A DNA stretch of 64,000 bases from NCBI GenBank assembly GCA_946885745.1, contig CAMPGV010000001.1, positions 12,261-76,260 on the forward strand. The letters run 5' to 3'. Position numbers and translations under genes: made by a program. Of this stretch, positions 28,560 to 37,469 are shown in pieces (the stretch's first letter is position 1; every line of letters begins with the position of its first letter). This DNA is from an uncultured Candidatus Saccharibacteria bacterium. Its GTDB lineage: Bacteria; Patescibacteria; Saccharimonadia; Saccharimonadales; JAEWBQ01. Below the pieces are notes generated by a model that was not told the origin of the DNA, searched no databases, and worked only from the letters and a program-made list of their open reading frames with translations.

Positions 28560-31073
28560 CTAAATAACACGAGCGGCAGTGCGATCAACAACCTGAGACA
28601 CGACTGCGTCAATCACAGCGCTTGTCTCCTCGCTTGTAAGTGTTCGGTCATGCGCCGTCATCTTAATACGAATCGTTACGTTCTTTGTTGCTTCACCCTC
28701 GCTTTGATATATATCAACAGGCTCAATAGCTGTTTCAAGTTCACTTTCACGAAGTGCACTCATCGTCGCCTCGATAATCCGCCCGTAAGGCACACTTTCT
28801 TCAACCTGGAAGCATACGTCGCGCTCCGTGCCAGGGAAGCGACTGAGTGGCTTGTAGCCTGGCTGAGTTTGCATAACCGCAGCCTGCAGTACATCCGTCA
28901 TCAACTCAAAGCCCGCCGCATAAGGAAGCTTAAAGGCGCGAGCTACTGCCGTCTTGTATTCACCAACAACACCAAGCTTTTCGCCAGTTGAAACGCAGTA
29001 CACCTCAGCGCTACGCTTTGGCTCAAACGGCGCCGTCAAGGCATTTTCAGCGGCTAATGGTCGGTATTCAACTTCAACACCAAGCGTATTCATCAGGTAT
29101 TCAAGTGTATGCTTAGCGCGGTAGTAAGGGGCGCCCAACTGGGCCACCTTAGCAGCATAGACAAAGGCAGTACGCTCAAACTCTACCGGCAACCCTTCAT
29201 CGTTCAGATCAGCCTGCTTATTATGCGCCTTTCCAATCTCGAACAAACCAAACTCGTCATAACCCGCCCTGATGTTGCCGTACACTTTATCAAGTAGGCT
29301 TGGTGTTAGACTTAGGCGATAGTACTGCAAATCTGGACTTAGGGCATTACCCAAGCGGAAGGCTTCTTCAGGCCGCTGTTCGGCCTTTTTGATGATATTT
29401 TCATGCACAAAGCTGTAGGTTAAAACTTCATTTGCACCACCTCGCGCCAAGCTATCACGAATACTCTGCTTGAGTTCACGACTCAGATTCTTCGCTACAG
29501 GCTTTGCACTGCGCATCGGCAGTTCGCGTGGCAACTTATCAAATCCATAGAGACGACCCACCTCTTCCACGACATCCTCAGCAAGCTCGATATCCATACG
29601 CCAGAATGGAGCCCAATAAAACAGGGTTGGCTCGCTTGTGCCGGGTTTCTCATAAGCCTCGATCTCAACATTCGTCAAAAGTTTTACAACCTGACCAGCA
29701 TCTAGATCTAACCCAAGGCGACTATTGATAAACTCAACCTCAAGCGCCTCTGGACCACCCATAGGAAATCCCATATCAGTCGCTGAATCAGCGCGCTTTA
29801 CATCAAAGACCTCACCCGCCTGCTTACCGCCCGCAATATCCTGCAAGGCAGTCATAAGAAGACCAAGGACGCGGTCGTTTTGTAGTGGTGACTGGCCCTT
29901 ATTGAAGCGAGTTAACGCGTCAGTGAAGACACCGTGACGCATGCTAGTCTTGCGAACAGCATACATATCAAAAGTTGCCACTTCGAGTACAACATTTTTA
30001 GTTTCAGCGGAAACTTCACTGTTGCCACCGCCCATGATGCCTCCAAGCCCGACAATACCTTCACCGTCGACGATGACAATATCCTCATCGCTCAACTCAT
30101 AGGTCTTTCCGTTGAGTAATGTTGCAGTTTCACCCTTTTGAGCAAGGCGTGCGCCAAGCTTTTGACCACGAAGTTTATCGTAATCATATGCATGCACTGG
30201 CTGCGCCGATAAGAGCATAATGTAGTTCGTAAGATCAACGACATTATTAATTGCCTTGCTTCCCAGACGCACCAATTCACACTGGAGCCATAGCGGGCTT
30301 GGCTTAATCTCTATGTCCTTCATGGTAACCGCCATAAAGCGCGCTACTTTTTCAGGAGCTTTGTTGAACACTTCTAGGCTCAAGCCTTCGCCACTGCCAA
30401 ATTCAGGTTTATCAAGATACCATGCCGGACTCGTAAATGGCTGGCCAAAAATACCAGCAATTTCTCGCGCCACACCCAGTTGGCCAAAGCAGTCCGGACG
30501 ATGTGTAAACATCTTGTTTTCGATCTCAATAATTGTGTCGTCTAAACCATACGCCTTCGCAAAACTAACACCAGGTTCGATTGCGAGGCCGATTGGCCGC
30601 GGTTCCGCTGGATCAATTTCAATAATGCCATCATGATCACCATTAATAGCCAGCTCGTCTCCGGCCGCTAGCATGCCGTGACTCAGCACACCGCGCAGCT
30701 CACGTGAGCTTAAGACAAATGGCTCTTCGTCATCGAAACTTGCCGGTACGGTACTTTGCGGCGGCAACCAAACAGCGAAAATTCCCGCTCGTGCATTCGG
30801 CGCGCCACAGACCACCTGGACATAGCCGCTATCATTGCGCGGCACGTCAGGCGTCACGCCACCGTCATCCACCAAGCATACGCGTAAACGATCTGCATTT
30901 GGATGCTGCTCAGCACTCACGACCTTCACGACGACTGCGTCCGCATACTTCCGACCCAGGTCAACAACATCTTCAACGCCACCAAGCTGCTCGTTGATCC
31001 GCTTCACGAGCTCGTCAACGGAAGGAAGCTCGAAATTAATATATTGCTTAACGGTATTTAAACTAACTTTCAT
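28560..31073 (-). CDS. pheT: Phenylalanyl-tRNA synthetase beta subunit
   Basis: 837 aa, full length. The N-terminal tRNA-binding (EMAP-like) domain spans about 40-160, the B3/B4 editing region about 200-400, the B5 domain about 405-500, the catalytic-core-like domain about 500-700, and the ferredoxin-like anticodon-binding domain is C-terminal (GYKPLSRFPGTERDVCFQ near 740). The ATG is directly after the pheS stop. Confidence 0.96.
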   Translation of the reverse strand: MKVSLNTVKQYINFELPSVDELVKRINEQLGGVEDVVDLGRKYADAVVVKVVSAEQHPNADRLRVCLVDDGGVTPDVPRNDSGYVQVVCGAPNARAGIFAVWLPPQSTVPASFDDEEPFVLSSRELRGVLSHGMLAAGDELAINGDHDGIIEIDPAEPRPIGLAIEPGVSFAKAYGLDDTIIEIENKMFTHRPDCFGQLGVAREIAGIFGQPFTSPAWYLDKPEFGSGEGLSLEVFNKAPEKVARFMAVTMKDIEIKPSPLWLQCELVRLGSKAINNVVDLTNYIMLLSAQPVHAYDYDKLRGQKLGARLAQKGETATLLNGKTYELSDEDIVIVDGEGIVGLGGIMGGGNSEVSAETKNVVLEVATFDMYAVRKTSMRHGVFTDALTRFNKGQSPLQNDRVLGLLMTALQDIAGGKQAGEVFDVKRADSATDMGFPMGGPEALEVEFINSRLGLDLDAGQVVKLLTNVEIEAYEKPGTSEPTLFYWAPFWRMDIELAEDVVEEVGRLYGFDKLPRELPMRSAKPVAKNLSRELKQSIRDSLARGGANEVLTYSFVHENIIKKAEQRPEEAFRLGNALSPDLQYYRLSLTPSLLDKVYGNIRAGYDEFGLFEIGKAHNKQADLNDEGLPVEFERTAFVYAAKVAQLGAPYYRAKHTLEYLMNTLGVEVEYRPLAAENALTAPFEPKRSAEVYCVSTGEKLGVVGEYKTAVARAFKLPYAAGFELMTDVLQAAVMQTQPGYKPLSRFPGTERDVCFQVEESVPYGRIIEATMSALRESELETAIEPVDIYQSEGEATKNVTIRIKMTAHDRTLTSEETSAVIDAVVSQVVDRTAARVI

Positions 31074-32117
31074 CTAAAACTGCCTCAAAAAGTCTAATTT
31101 TGCACTCTCAAAATGTCGGACATCTTCGATGCCGTACTTCATCATCACCAAGCGGTCAATACCGCAGCCAAACGCAAATCCAGTGTATTCATTTGGATCA
31201 ATATCGGCAGCGCGCAGCACATTCGGGTGAATCATACCGCAACCAAGCAACTCAATCCAACCTTCACCAGAACACACCTTACAGTTTGGATCCTTGCCCT
31301 CGCAAAACGGACAGCTCAGGGCAAACTCAAAGCTTGGCTCGGTAAACGGAAAATAGAATGGATTAACGCGAACGTTCAACTTTTTACCATAGTATTCTTC
31401 CAGAAATCCCTGAAGCGTCGCGATAAGCATACCGGCGTGCACACCCTTGGCGACATAAATGCCTTCCACCTGATAGAAGGTGTGTTCGTGGCGTGCATCG
31501 AGATCTTCATTACGGAAGACGCGGTCTGGAACCACGGCTGCAATCGCTTCGCCGCTATCAAGCTGGGCGCGATACTTCTTGAGAACGCGGTTCTGCATAG
31601 TGCTCGTGTGCGCAGGCGCAATCAGCGGATCACCATCACGATCTGTCTCGACTGTCATGAACGTATCATAGTCGTCGCGTGCCGGGTGACCTTTCGGGAA
31701 ATTGAGCGTTTCAAACATGTGATACTGGTCGTCAATTTCGCGAGAATCTTCAATTACGAAGCCCATGCGCTCAAAGATACCGGATAGTCGATGGACTTCC
31801 TGCATGAGCGGATGAATCGACCCTTGGATGGTCGAAAGCAGCGCAGGCGCACTAGCGTTAATATCCCAGGGTGCCGTCACATCAAGCGGGGCAACCTTCG
31901 CACTTTCGAGCATTGCATCTCGATCAGTCACGGCAGCGTCAAGCGCCTGTTTTAACTCATTTACCGCCTTACCATATGCACCGCGCTCTTCAGGGGGAAG
32001 TGTTGGCAGCACGGCATAGAGCTGCTTTAGTTCCGGTGCTCGCAGAACAGCTCGAGGATCATCTGTGGCCGCGATACGCGCCAGCAACGCTTCGCGGACT
32101 TCATCAATGTTTGTCAT
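31074..32117 (-). CDS. pheS: Phenylalanyl-tRNA synthetase alpha subunit
   Basis: 347 aa class II synthetase. Motif 2 region RNEDLDARHEHTFYQVEG lies near 205-222 and motif 3 GFAFGCGIDRLVMMKYG near 314. CPFC...CKVC near 273-286 forms a zinc-knuckle insertion seen in many bacterial PheS. The N-terminal about 85 residues are a coiled-coil tRNA-binding arm. TATACT lies 10 bases before the ATG with no Shine-Dalgarno sequence. Confidence 0.96.
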   Translation of the reverse strand: MTNIDEVREALLARIAATDDPRAVLRAPELKQLYAVLPTLPPEERGAYGKAVNELKQALDAAVTDRDAMLESAKVAPLDVTAPWDINASAPALLSTIQGSIHPLMQEVHRLSGIFERMGFVIEDSREIDDQYHMFETLNFPKGHPARDDYDTFMTVETDRDGDPLIAPAHTSTMQNRVLKKYRAQLDSGEAIAAVVPDRVFRNEDLDARHEHTFYQVEGIYVAKGVHAGMLIATLQGFLEEYYGKKLNVRVNPFYFPFTEPSFEFALSCPFCEGKDPNCKVCSGEGWIELLGCGMIHPNVLRAADIDPNEYTGFAFGCGIDRLVMMKYGIEDVRHFESAKLDFLRQF

Positions 32118-32158
32118 AACTTCTTTCAGTATACGCTACAACAGGGGTAAAAGCGAGT

Positions 32159-32401
32159 CTAAATTTGCCCGTTTGCACGCATCATAATGATAACGAGCGC
32201 AGCAATCGCGAGGCCAACAACCACTAGCCATAACCATGCCAAGCTGGTCGTACGCTTTGTCCCTTGCATGTACTGAGAGTCCTCTATATTTTCGAGTTTA
32301 TTTTCCGACTCAGCGCGGCTTCGCGCCTTCTCCTGCAGCTCAGCCGCAATGCGTCGCTGCAACTCGCTTCGTTCTTCGTTCTGTCGAATAAATAATGCCA
32401 T
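32159..32401 (-). CDS. Small tail-anchored protein
   Basis: 80 aa. A charged amphipathic helix (about residues 7-45, rich in E, R and Q) precedes one C-terminal membrane helix (about 53-74). No family is recognised. TATACT ends exactly 6 bases before the ATG, so the mRNA is probably leaderless. It is divergent from the aquaporin gene. Confidence 0.65.
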   Translation of the reverse strand: MALFIRQNEERSELQRRIAAELQEKARSRAESENKLENIEDSQYMQGTKRTTSLAWLWLVVVGLAIAALVIIMMRANGQI

Positions 32402-32481
32402 ACTCTTAGTATACCACTCGTGTTTATTGTCAGAGTTCTATGCTATACTAACGCCATATTTCACTATAAAGGAGGAAATAC

Positions 32482-33330
32482 ATGGCTACAAAGAAAGCCG
32501 CTTCGACGACGAAGAAATCGACCGCCAAAAAGGCACCCGTCGCTAAGCAAACTACAACCAAAGTTACTACTGTAAAAGCCGTTGAGGCTCGTCCAGCAGT
32601 TAAGGCAGCAGCCGCATCTCCAACTAAGTCACTGTTTGGTCGCGTCAATCGCGCACCACTCATTGCTGCGCTCATTGCCGAGTTTATCGGTACATTCTTG
32701 CTTGCAGCAACGGTAGTTGCCGGCCAAGGCCAGCCAATCCTCGTGCTGTTTGCGCTTGTCGGTATCGTTCTGACAATCGCTAGCCTGTCTGGAGCATACG
32801 TCAACCCAGCCCTAACGATCGCTGGATGGGTAAGCCGCCGCCTCACTGGTCTGCGCGCACTTGGCTACGTTATTGCCCAAGTTCTCGGTGCGATGCTTGC
32901 GCTCGTGCTGCTAAACGCCTTCGTGCAGGCATCGGCAACTGATAGCTCAGCACTTCTAAACCAGACTGCCAGCCTCTACAAAGCCGCTGAGATTCCAGCT
33001 GGCAAAGAATGGCTCGTTTTGAGCGCCGAACTTATCGGTAGCATCATTCTTGCCTTTGCGTTTGCTGCGGCAACTCGCATGGTTCTTGACCGTGCCGCAC
33101 GCGGCCTGACTATCGGTCTTGGCTACTACATCGGTCTCATGATCGCTGGCTCACTCGCAGCTGTCATTGGCGCTAGTGCAATCCTTAACCCGGCTGTCGC
33201 TATCGCACTCCAGGCAATCACCTTTACGGATGTTTGGCCAATTGCGATTTACGGCCTCACCGCAATCGTCGGTGCCGTACTCGGCTTCCTACTCCACGAC
33301 TTCCTGAGCAACTCAGAAAAAGAAGCGTAA
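32482..33330 (+). CDS. Aquaporin-family (MIP) channel with lysine-rich N-terminal tail
   Basis: 282 aa. Residues 1-48 are a low-complexity Lys/Thr/Ala tail resembling histone H1-like tails. Residues 55-275 form six membrane helices with two half-helices: NPA at 108-110 (SGAYVNPALT) and NPA at 236-238 (SAILNPAVA). The residue after the second NPA is normally Arg (selectivity filter); here it is Val239. It could conduct water, glycerol or another small neutral solute, but the missing Arg makes the substrate uncertain. A strong site AAAGGAGG lies 7 bases before the ATG. Confidence 0.88.
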   Translation: MATKKAASTTKKSTAKKAPVAKQTTTKVTTVKAVEARPAVKAAAASPTKSLFGRVNRAPLIAALIAEFIGTFLLAATVVAGQGQPILVLFALVGIVLTIASLSGAYVNPALTIAGWVSRRLTGLRALGYVIAQVLGAMLALVLLNAFVQASATDSSALLNQTASLYKAAEIPAGKEWLVLSAELIGSIILAFAFAAATRMVLDRAARGLTIGLGYYIGLMIAGSLAAVIGASAILNPAVAIALQAITFTDVWPIAIYGLTAIVGAVLGFLLHDFLSNSEKEA

Positions 33331-33345
33331 GCACAACTACCAATG

Positions 33346-33375
33346 AAAATCCCGCCGATTATGGCGGGATTTTTT
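33346..33375 (+). terminator. Bidirectional terminator between aquaporin gene and rmuC
   Basis: An 11-bp stem AAAATCCCGCC/GGCGGGATTTT with a 6-base loop is followed by TT on the plus strand. The A/T ends also serve the minus strand. Confidence 0.85.
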
Positions 33376-33378
33376 ATG

Positions 33379-34452
33379 TTAGTCTTCACGACTCGGCTTA
33401 TCGAGCAGCAGCGGATCAACAGTAGACTCGCTCGCGGCAATCTTCACAATATCCTTATCAACCTTAGCTAGCTCTTTGTGTGCTGCGTTATAGTGGTTGA
33501 CCGTGGTACCGAGCGCATTACCCAGCTTTTGCATATAATCCTCAAAACGACCGATATGCTGACCAAGCTTGCCAACACGGACCTGGATATCTTTCGCTTG
33601 CTCTTCAATCTGCAGACTACGAAGCCCCTGTAGGACCGTTTGCAGATATGCCATAAAGCTCGTCGGGCTCACAATAATCACTCGTTTGTCGCGAAAAGCA
33701 TATTCAATCAAATCTCGTGAACTACCACCCGTACCGACGTTATTAATTAAAAGATCATAGTAAAGAGACTCGCTCGGAATAAACATAAATGCAAAGTCCA
33801 TCGTCTTCTCGCTAGTGCGGATATACTTGCTTGTTTCATCAATACGACCCTTGAGGTCAGCTTTCACGCGCAGCAAGTAGCGTTCACGCTCATCTTTATC
33901 AGCGGCTACAATCATGCGGTTGTAATTTTCAAGACTAAACTTACTGTCGATCGACAACATCTGTCCCTTTTCAAGAAAAATCACCGCATCAACAATCTCT
34001 CCATCAGCAAACTTATACTGCATCTGGAACTGCCCTGGCGGCAATACATTCTCAAGCACACTCTGCAGATAGTATTCGCCAAAAACGCCGCGTTGTTTTG
34101 GATTTTGAAGCACATTTTGCAATGTCTTGAGCTCATCCGCCACGTCGACCACCCTGCGGTTAGTCTCGTCGAGCTTTGCTAGGCGCTGCGTCACGTCGGC
34201 CACAAGTTTGGCACTCTCACTGAGCTGCCGCTGGACAGACGTCTGCACCGCCAAGTTACTGCGCTCAAGCTTGTCGCCCATCGTCTGCTGCAGACCAGCG
34301 ATACTGCGCGACAGCTCAGTGACGTCGGCCTTCATAAGCTCCACGGCACTCGAGTTCTTAAGCTCACGTAATCGGCCGTTTAAGATAGCAATAACCGCTC
34401 CAAAACCAAGAATCACTACTATCAACACTATCGAGAGAATTACTATATCCAT
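33379..34452 (-). CDS. rmuC: RmuC-like DNA recombination protein
   Basis: 357 aa. An N-terminal membrane helix (about 4-24) and a coiled coil (about 28-115) precede the RmuC nuclease-like domain (QRGVFGEYYLQSVLENVLPPGQF, VDAVIFLEKGQMLSIDSKFSLENY, FMFIPSESLYY, VIIVSPTSFMAYL). RmuC limits DNA inversion between short repeats in E. coli. TATACT lies 6 bases upstream of the ATG, giving a leaderless arrangement. Confidence 0.93.
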   Translation of the reverse strand: MDIVILSIVLIVVILGFGAVIAILNGRLRELKNSSAVELMKADVTELSRSIAGLQQTMGDKLERSNLAVQTSVQRQLSESAKLVADVTQRLAKLDETNRRVVDVADELKTLQNVLQNPKQRGVFGEYYLQSVLENVLPPGQFQMQYKFADGEIVDAVIFLEKGQMLSIDSKFSLENYNRMIVAADKDERERYLLRVKADLKGRIDETSKYIRTSEKTMDFAFMFIPSESLYYDLLINNVGTGGSSRDLIEYAFRDKRVIIVSPTSFMAYLQTVLQGLRSLQIEEQAKDIQVRVGKLGQHIGRFEDYMQKLGNALGTTVNHYNAAHKELAKVDKDIVKIAASESTVDPLLLDKPSRED

Positions 34453-34467
34453 TCCCTCAGTATAGCA

Positions 34468-34956
34468 TTAGCTATTTAGCACAAAACGCACCAGCACAAG
34501 GACGATAATTGCGATAATCACCGCCCACAGCATCGAGCGAAGTCGCATCACCCAACTAAATAGCATATAGGCAACGCTAAAGAGTAACGCGCCTACAAAT
34601 AGCGCCGTGTACCAAGGTTGCGTATCAAGAATATTAAACACTCCCCATAGCGCCAAAGCAGCCGCTAACCCTACGAGCAATGGGCGGAAAATTTGCAATC
34701 GGACCAACCCCCATACTCCCAGACCAGTCGCAATTAGCACACCAGCAGTATAGCCATAATTACCCGACGCAGCACAGCCTTCGGCACCTGCATCACGACA
34801 GAATATAAATCTAAATAGCGCAACATCTAAAATCTGGCCCACTACCCATGCCGCCGCTCCGACCCCAAGGCCAACAATACCAACCCATAGCAATTGACGA
34901 TAGTTCATTGTCACCGCCGGCTCCACCCGTTCGATCAATTCACGTATCTTTACCAC
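34468..34956 (-). CDS. Five-helix membrane protein of unknown function
   Basis: 162 aa with hydrophobic helices at about 22-45, 68-88, 92-110, 115-135 and 138-160. A short extracytoplasmic loop contains two Cys (FCRDAGAEGC, about 54-63) that could form a disulfide. The start is GTG, 6 bases after GAGGAG. No family is recognised. Confidence 0.65.
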   Translation of the reverse strand: MVKIRELIERVEPAVTMNYRQLLWVGIVGLGVGAAAWVVGQILDVALFRFIFCRDAGAEGCAASGNYGYTAGVLIATGLGVWGLVRLQIFRPLLVGLAAALALWGVFNILDTQPWYTALFVGALLFSVAYMLFSWVMRLRSMLWAVIIAIIVLVLVRFVLNS

Positions 34957-34995
34957 ATCTATCTCCTCTTAGATGGAGTAAGTATAGTCGATTTT

Positions 34996-35493
34996 TTATT
35001 TTTTGGCGATAGACTGGCGACGCAGTGGCATCCGATCAGCCTGCAAATACCAAACAATACCAGTGACTGCAACAACAATACCGCCGATTACATCAAGTGG
35101 CGTGTGTACGAGGGCGAGCACACGCCCAAGGCACGTGAGCAGCGTAAGACTAGCCAGGATGAGAGCAATCCTTTTTGCTCGCGTCTCAAACCATACGGCA
35201 AGTGTCAGAAAAGTGGCAAAGAGTGCATGGTCAGACGGAAAACCAGGGTTATTAAGATATGATGCTCCGGCTTCTAATCCTAGTAACTCAAAGGGTCGCT
35301 CGGTTGCAGGTTGATAGACCACGCCAAGTAATTTGGCAATCAAAAAAGCCGTCAGTCCTGCCATCAGAACCCGGCTATATGCTTCAAATCGATAACCCTT
35401 AGGCACACGCAACAAGAGCGCGTAGCCCGCAAGCAGTACAATTGGCAACATAGCGCCATCGGCGAGTATACGAACAAACGTTTCCATAACCAT
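34996..35493 (-). CDS. PAP2-family membrane phosphatase
   Basis: 165 aa with five or six helices. FPSDHALFATF near residue 88 is the PSxH motif and CLGRVLALVHTPLDVIGG near 125 is the SRxxxxxHxxxD-type motif (Gly replaces Ser). The first motif, KGYRFEAYSR near 32, is weakly conserved. Relatives dephosphorylate undecaprenyl diphosphate or phosphatidylglycerol phosphate. TATACT is 7 bases before the ATG. Confidence 0.85.
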   Translation of the reverse strand: MVMETFVRILADGAMLPIVLLAGYALLLRVPKGYRFEAYSRVLMAGLTAFLIAKLLGVVYQPATERPFELLGLEAGASYLNNPGFPSDHALFATFLTLAVWFETRAKRIALILASLTLLTCLGRVLALVHTPLDVIGGIVVAVTGIVWYLQADRMPLRRQSIAKK

Positions 35494-35528
35494 TATTTCA
35501 AGTATACTCGCCTAGACACCAGACGCAA

Positions 35529-35894
35529 CTAACCGATACGACTGCTCCTTACTGCCACATACCGCTCAATCTTTTGAGACGTCCAGCCCCGACTGCGCAA
35601 CTCATGCTTTAACTTGCCGAATAAGGCGAGCCGAAAGACGCGGTCATTTTTGAAGCCACGTCGGCGGATAATATCTTTAAAAGCCAGTCTCTTCTGCATT
35701 GCTCTAAATTCAAATGGATCAATACCGAGTACTTCGGCGCGCAGCTCACCCTTTCGATCGTGATGCTGCAAGATCCTATCGAATCTAGACTCTTGACGAT
35801 TTTTACGACCAGGCATTTGGCTGAGTCCCGGCACAGCCGCCGCCACAGCGGTCACGATTAACAAAGATGTTAAGGTTTTTGTTGACATTCGCAT
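35529..35894 (-). CDS. Small predicted exported basic protein
   Basis: 121 aa. The N-terminal hydrophobic segment (about 8-26) looks like a signal peptide or anchor, followed by a highly basic helical region of about 90 residues (20 or more Arg/Lys). GGGGG lies 7 bases before the ATG. No family is recognised. Confidence 0.6.
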   Translation of the reverse strand: MRMSTKTLTSLLIVTAVAAAVPGLSQMPGRKNRQESRFDRILQHHDRKGELRAEVLGIDPFEFRAMQKRLAFKDIIRRRGFKNDRVFRLALFGKLKHELRSRGWTSQKIERYVAVRSSRIG

Positions 35895-35996
35895 TGCTTA
35901 GCCCCCTTATAAGCATTAACTTCTTGCTTATGTTTTCACTATACAACGTGAAAATACGTGAAAAATAAGTGTTTTTTGCAACGTGAAATTAATAGC

Positions 35997-36671
35997 TTAG
36001 CTAAGACCGATCGCTCGAGCCACAACAAGGACTACAATAATCAACGATACCAGAGCCTGTATCATCATCAGCAATTTAGCCCGGTGTGACACTGGGATGG
36101 TATCTGCCGAGGCAAAGTTCGTAACATTGGTTGTCGACAAATAAAGATAGTCCATAAACCCCGGTCGCCAAGTATCGTCCGCTAATTTGCTGTGAATCAT
36201 CTGCGGAAACAGAAAGTCACGTCTGCGAACCGAGGCAATTCGATGATCAGGCCCGCTGCCGTCCATCTCCCAGTACAATAATGCAAACATAAAAATATTT
36301 GTTATATAGATCGTTAACCCACTTTTCAGTAAATCTTGCCCACTCAGGTGGTCGCCGTGACCAAAGAGAAACGCCTGAACCAAAAAGATCAATGAAAAGA
36401 TGTTAATCACTGCAATTATTGCAATCAACAACATCATCAAGCTTCGTCGTATGCGCGAAATTCTACCATAGCCCCCACTCGTAACTACCGCCAGTGCCGC
36501 CATTAGCGCAAGCTCAAGCCCTATCACGACAAGCTTGTTATATGGCAGAAATGAGTCGTCTGTAAAATACTGCATGATGGCAACAAACAACACGCCAAGC
36601 TGAAGCTGCCAGATCGGGTCGTGAGTCTTTTGAAAAACTTTTTTCATTCGTCCGCGCGTCCTAGTTGTCAT
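35997..36671 (-). CDS. DUF1345-like membrane protein
   Basis: 224 aa with about six helices. The conserved segment PGFMDYLYLSTTNVTNFASADTIPVSHRAKLLMMIQ near 165-200 resembles the pore-like region of DUF1345 and two-helix potassium channels (pore helix followed by a filter-like S/T-rich loop), although there is no TVGYG filter. TATAAT is 8 bases before the ATG. Function is unknown. Confidence 0.7.
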   Translation of the reverse strand: MTTRTRGRMKKVFQKTHDPIWQLQLGVLFVAIMQYFTDDSFLPYNKLVVIGLELALMAALAVVTSGGYGRISRIRRSLMMLLIAIIAVINIFSLIFLVQAFLFGHGDHLSGQDLLKSGLTIYITNIFMFALLYWEMDGSGPDHRIASVRRRDFLFPQMIHSKLADDTWRPGFMDYLYLSTTNVTNFASADTIPVSHRAKLLMMIQALVSLIIVVLVVARAIGLS

Positions 36672-36725
36672 GTTCGTTGATTATAGCATATACGATATAC
36701 CCCTATTATCGGCTGCGTCCCCACA

Positions 36726-36758
36726 AATAATCGAACCGATTTGCTCGGTTCGATTATT
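36726..36758 (-). terminator. Perfect 14-bp hairpin downstream of the secreted protein gene
   Basis: 36726-36739 pairs with 36745-36758 around a 5-base loop. A/T-rich ends give a weak U tract on either strand. It lies between the convergently placed end of the 36872 gene and the promoter of the DUF1345-like gene. Confidence 0.6.
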
Positions 36759-36871
36759 GCATTGCACACGACTCATATTGGCCGTACTGTTACATTATGT
36801 TTGTATTGCCAGCTGATGTTGCACTATCGTTACTAGATAGCGCAGTGCGTCCACACCCAAATCAGCACTCA

Positions 36872-37210
36872 TTACCTATAGTATGAACCAAGGTAAGCGC
36901 CGTCACGCTCACGTACGAGGCTGTTGCAGCCGTCGACAAAGATGACAATGATAATCACGTCATTATCACGATTGCGGTAACGGTTTTCTCCAACGATACC
37001 CCTACCTGGATGGTGACGCCGAGCTACTTCATGTGCTCGCCAACTTGAACCGTATCCATTGTTGTCGTGGCGGTTATTATTGTGATGTCGCCAGTTATTG
37101 TCGTTATGATAGCTGTGTGCGCTTACACCAAGAGGCAGCACAGACAAGCTCATTACGCCCGCCATTAATGTTGCCGTCGTAAGCTTTCTTATATTCCCCA
37201 ATCTCCTCAT
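36872..37210 (-). CDS. Secreted Asn/His-rich small protein
   Basis: 112 aa. A clear signal peptide (basic residues 1-9, hydrophobic about 12-27, cleavage near VSA-HS at 31) is followed by a mature region rich in Asn, His, Arg and Tyr (for example NNWRHHNNNRHDNN). Near the C-terminus a short hydrophobic stretch (VIIIVIFVDG) precedes the single Cys. GGAGGG lies 3 bases before the ATG. The composition suggests metal binding or a surface role, without homology support. Confidence 0.65.
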   Translation of the reverse strand: MRRLGNIRKLTTATLMAGVMSLSVLPLGVSAHSYHNDNNWRHHNNNRHDNNGYGSSWRAHEVARRHHPGRGIVGENRYRNRDNDVIIIVIFVDGCNSLVRERDGAYLGSYYR

Positions 37211-37359
37211 ACACCCTCCTTGCTTTTATGACTCTCTTTGCGTCTGCTTCCTCACTTTCCTACACCCCTCCTTTCGCCTTACCCTTCAATAATAAAATTG
37301 GATACACCGATTTTCTGCGAGATACCTCACGCACACAGCACATCAACATGTATTTGTTT

Positions 37360-37398
37360 AAGCAGCAATTACCTGTCTATGTATTTTTATTGCTGCTT
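37360..37398. repeat. 10-bp inverted repeat in the intergenic leader
   Basis: AAGCAGCAAT (37360-37369) and ATTGCTGCTT (37389-37398) are separated by 19 bases ending in TATTTTT. The 260-base gap 37211-37469 otherwise holds only the -10-like boxes near 37430-37446. It may be a hairpin in the leader of the secreted-protein gene or a terminator. Confidence 0.4.
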
Positions 37399-37469
37399 AG
37401 TGTCGCAAATTCCTAGTAGCTAAATTTGATATAATTAGTATAGTAACCATAAACAGCGAGGCAACCGTC

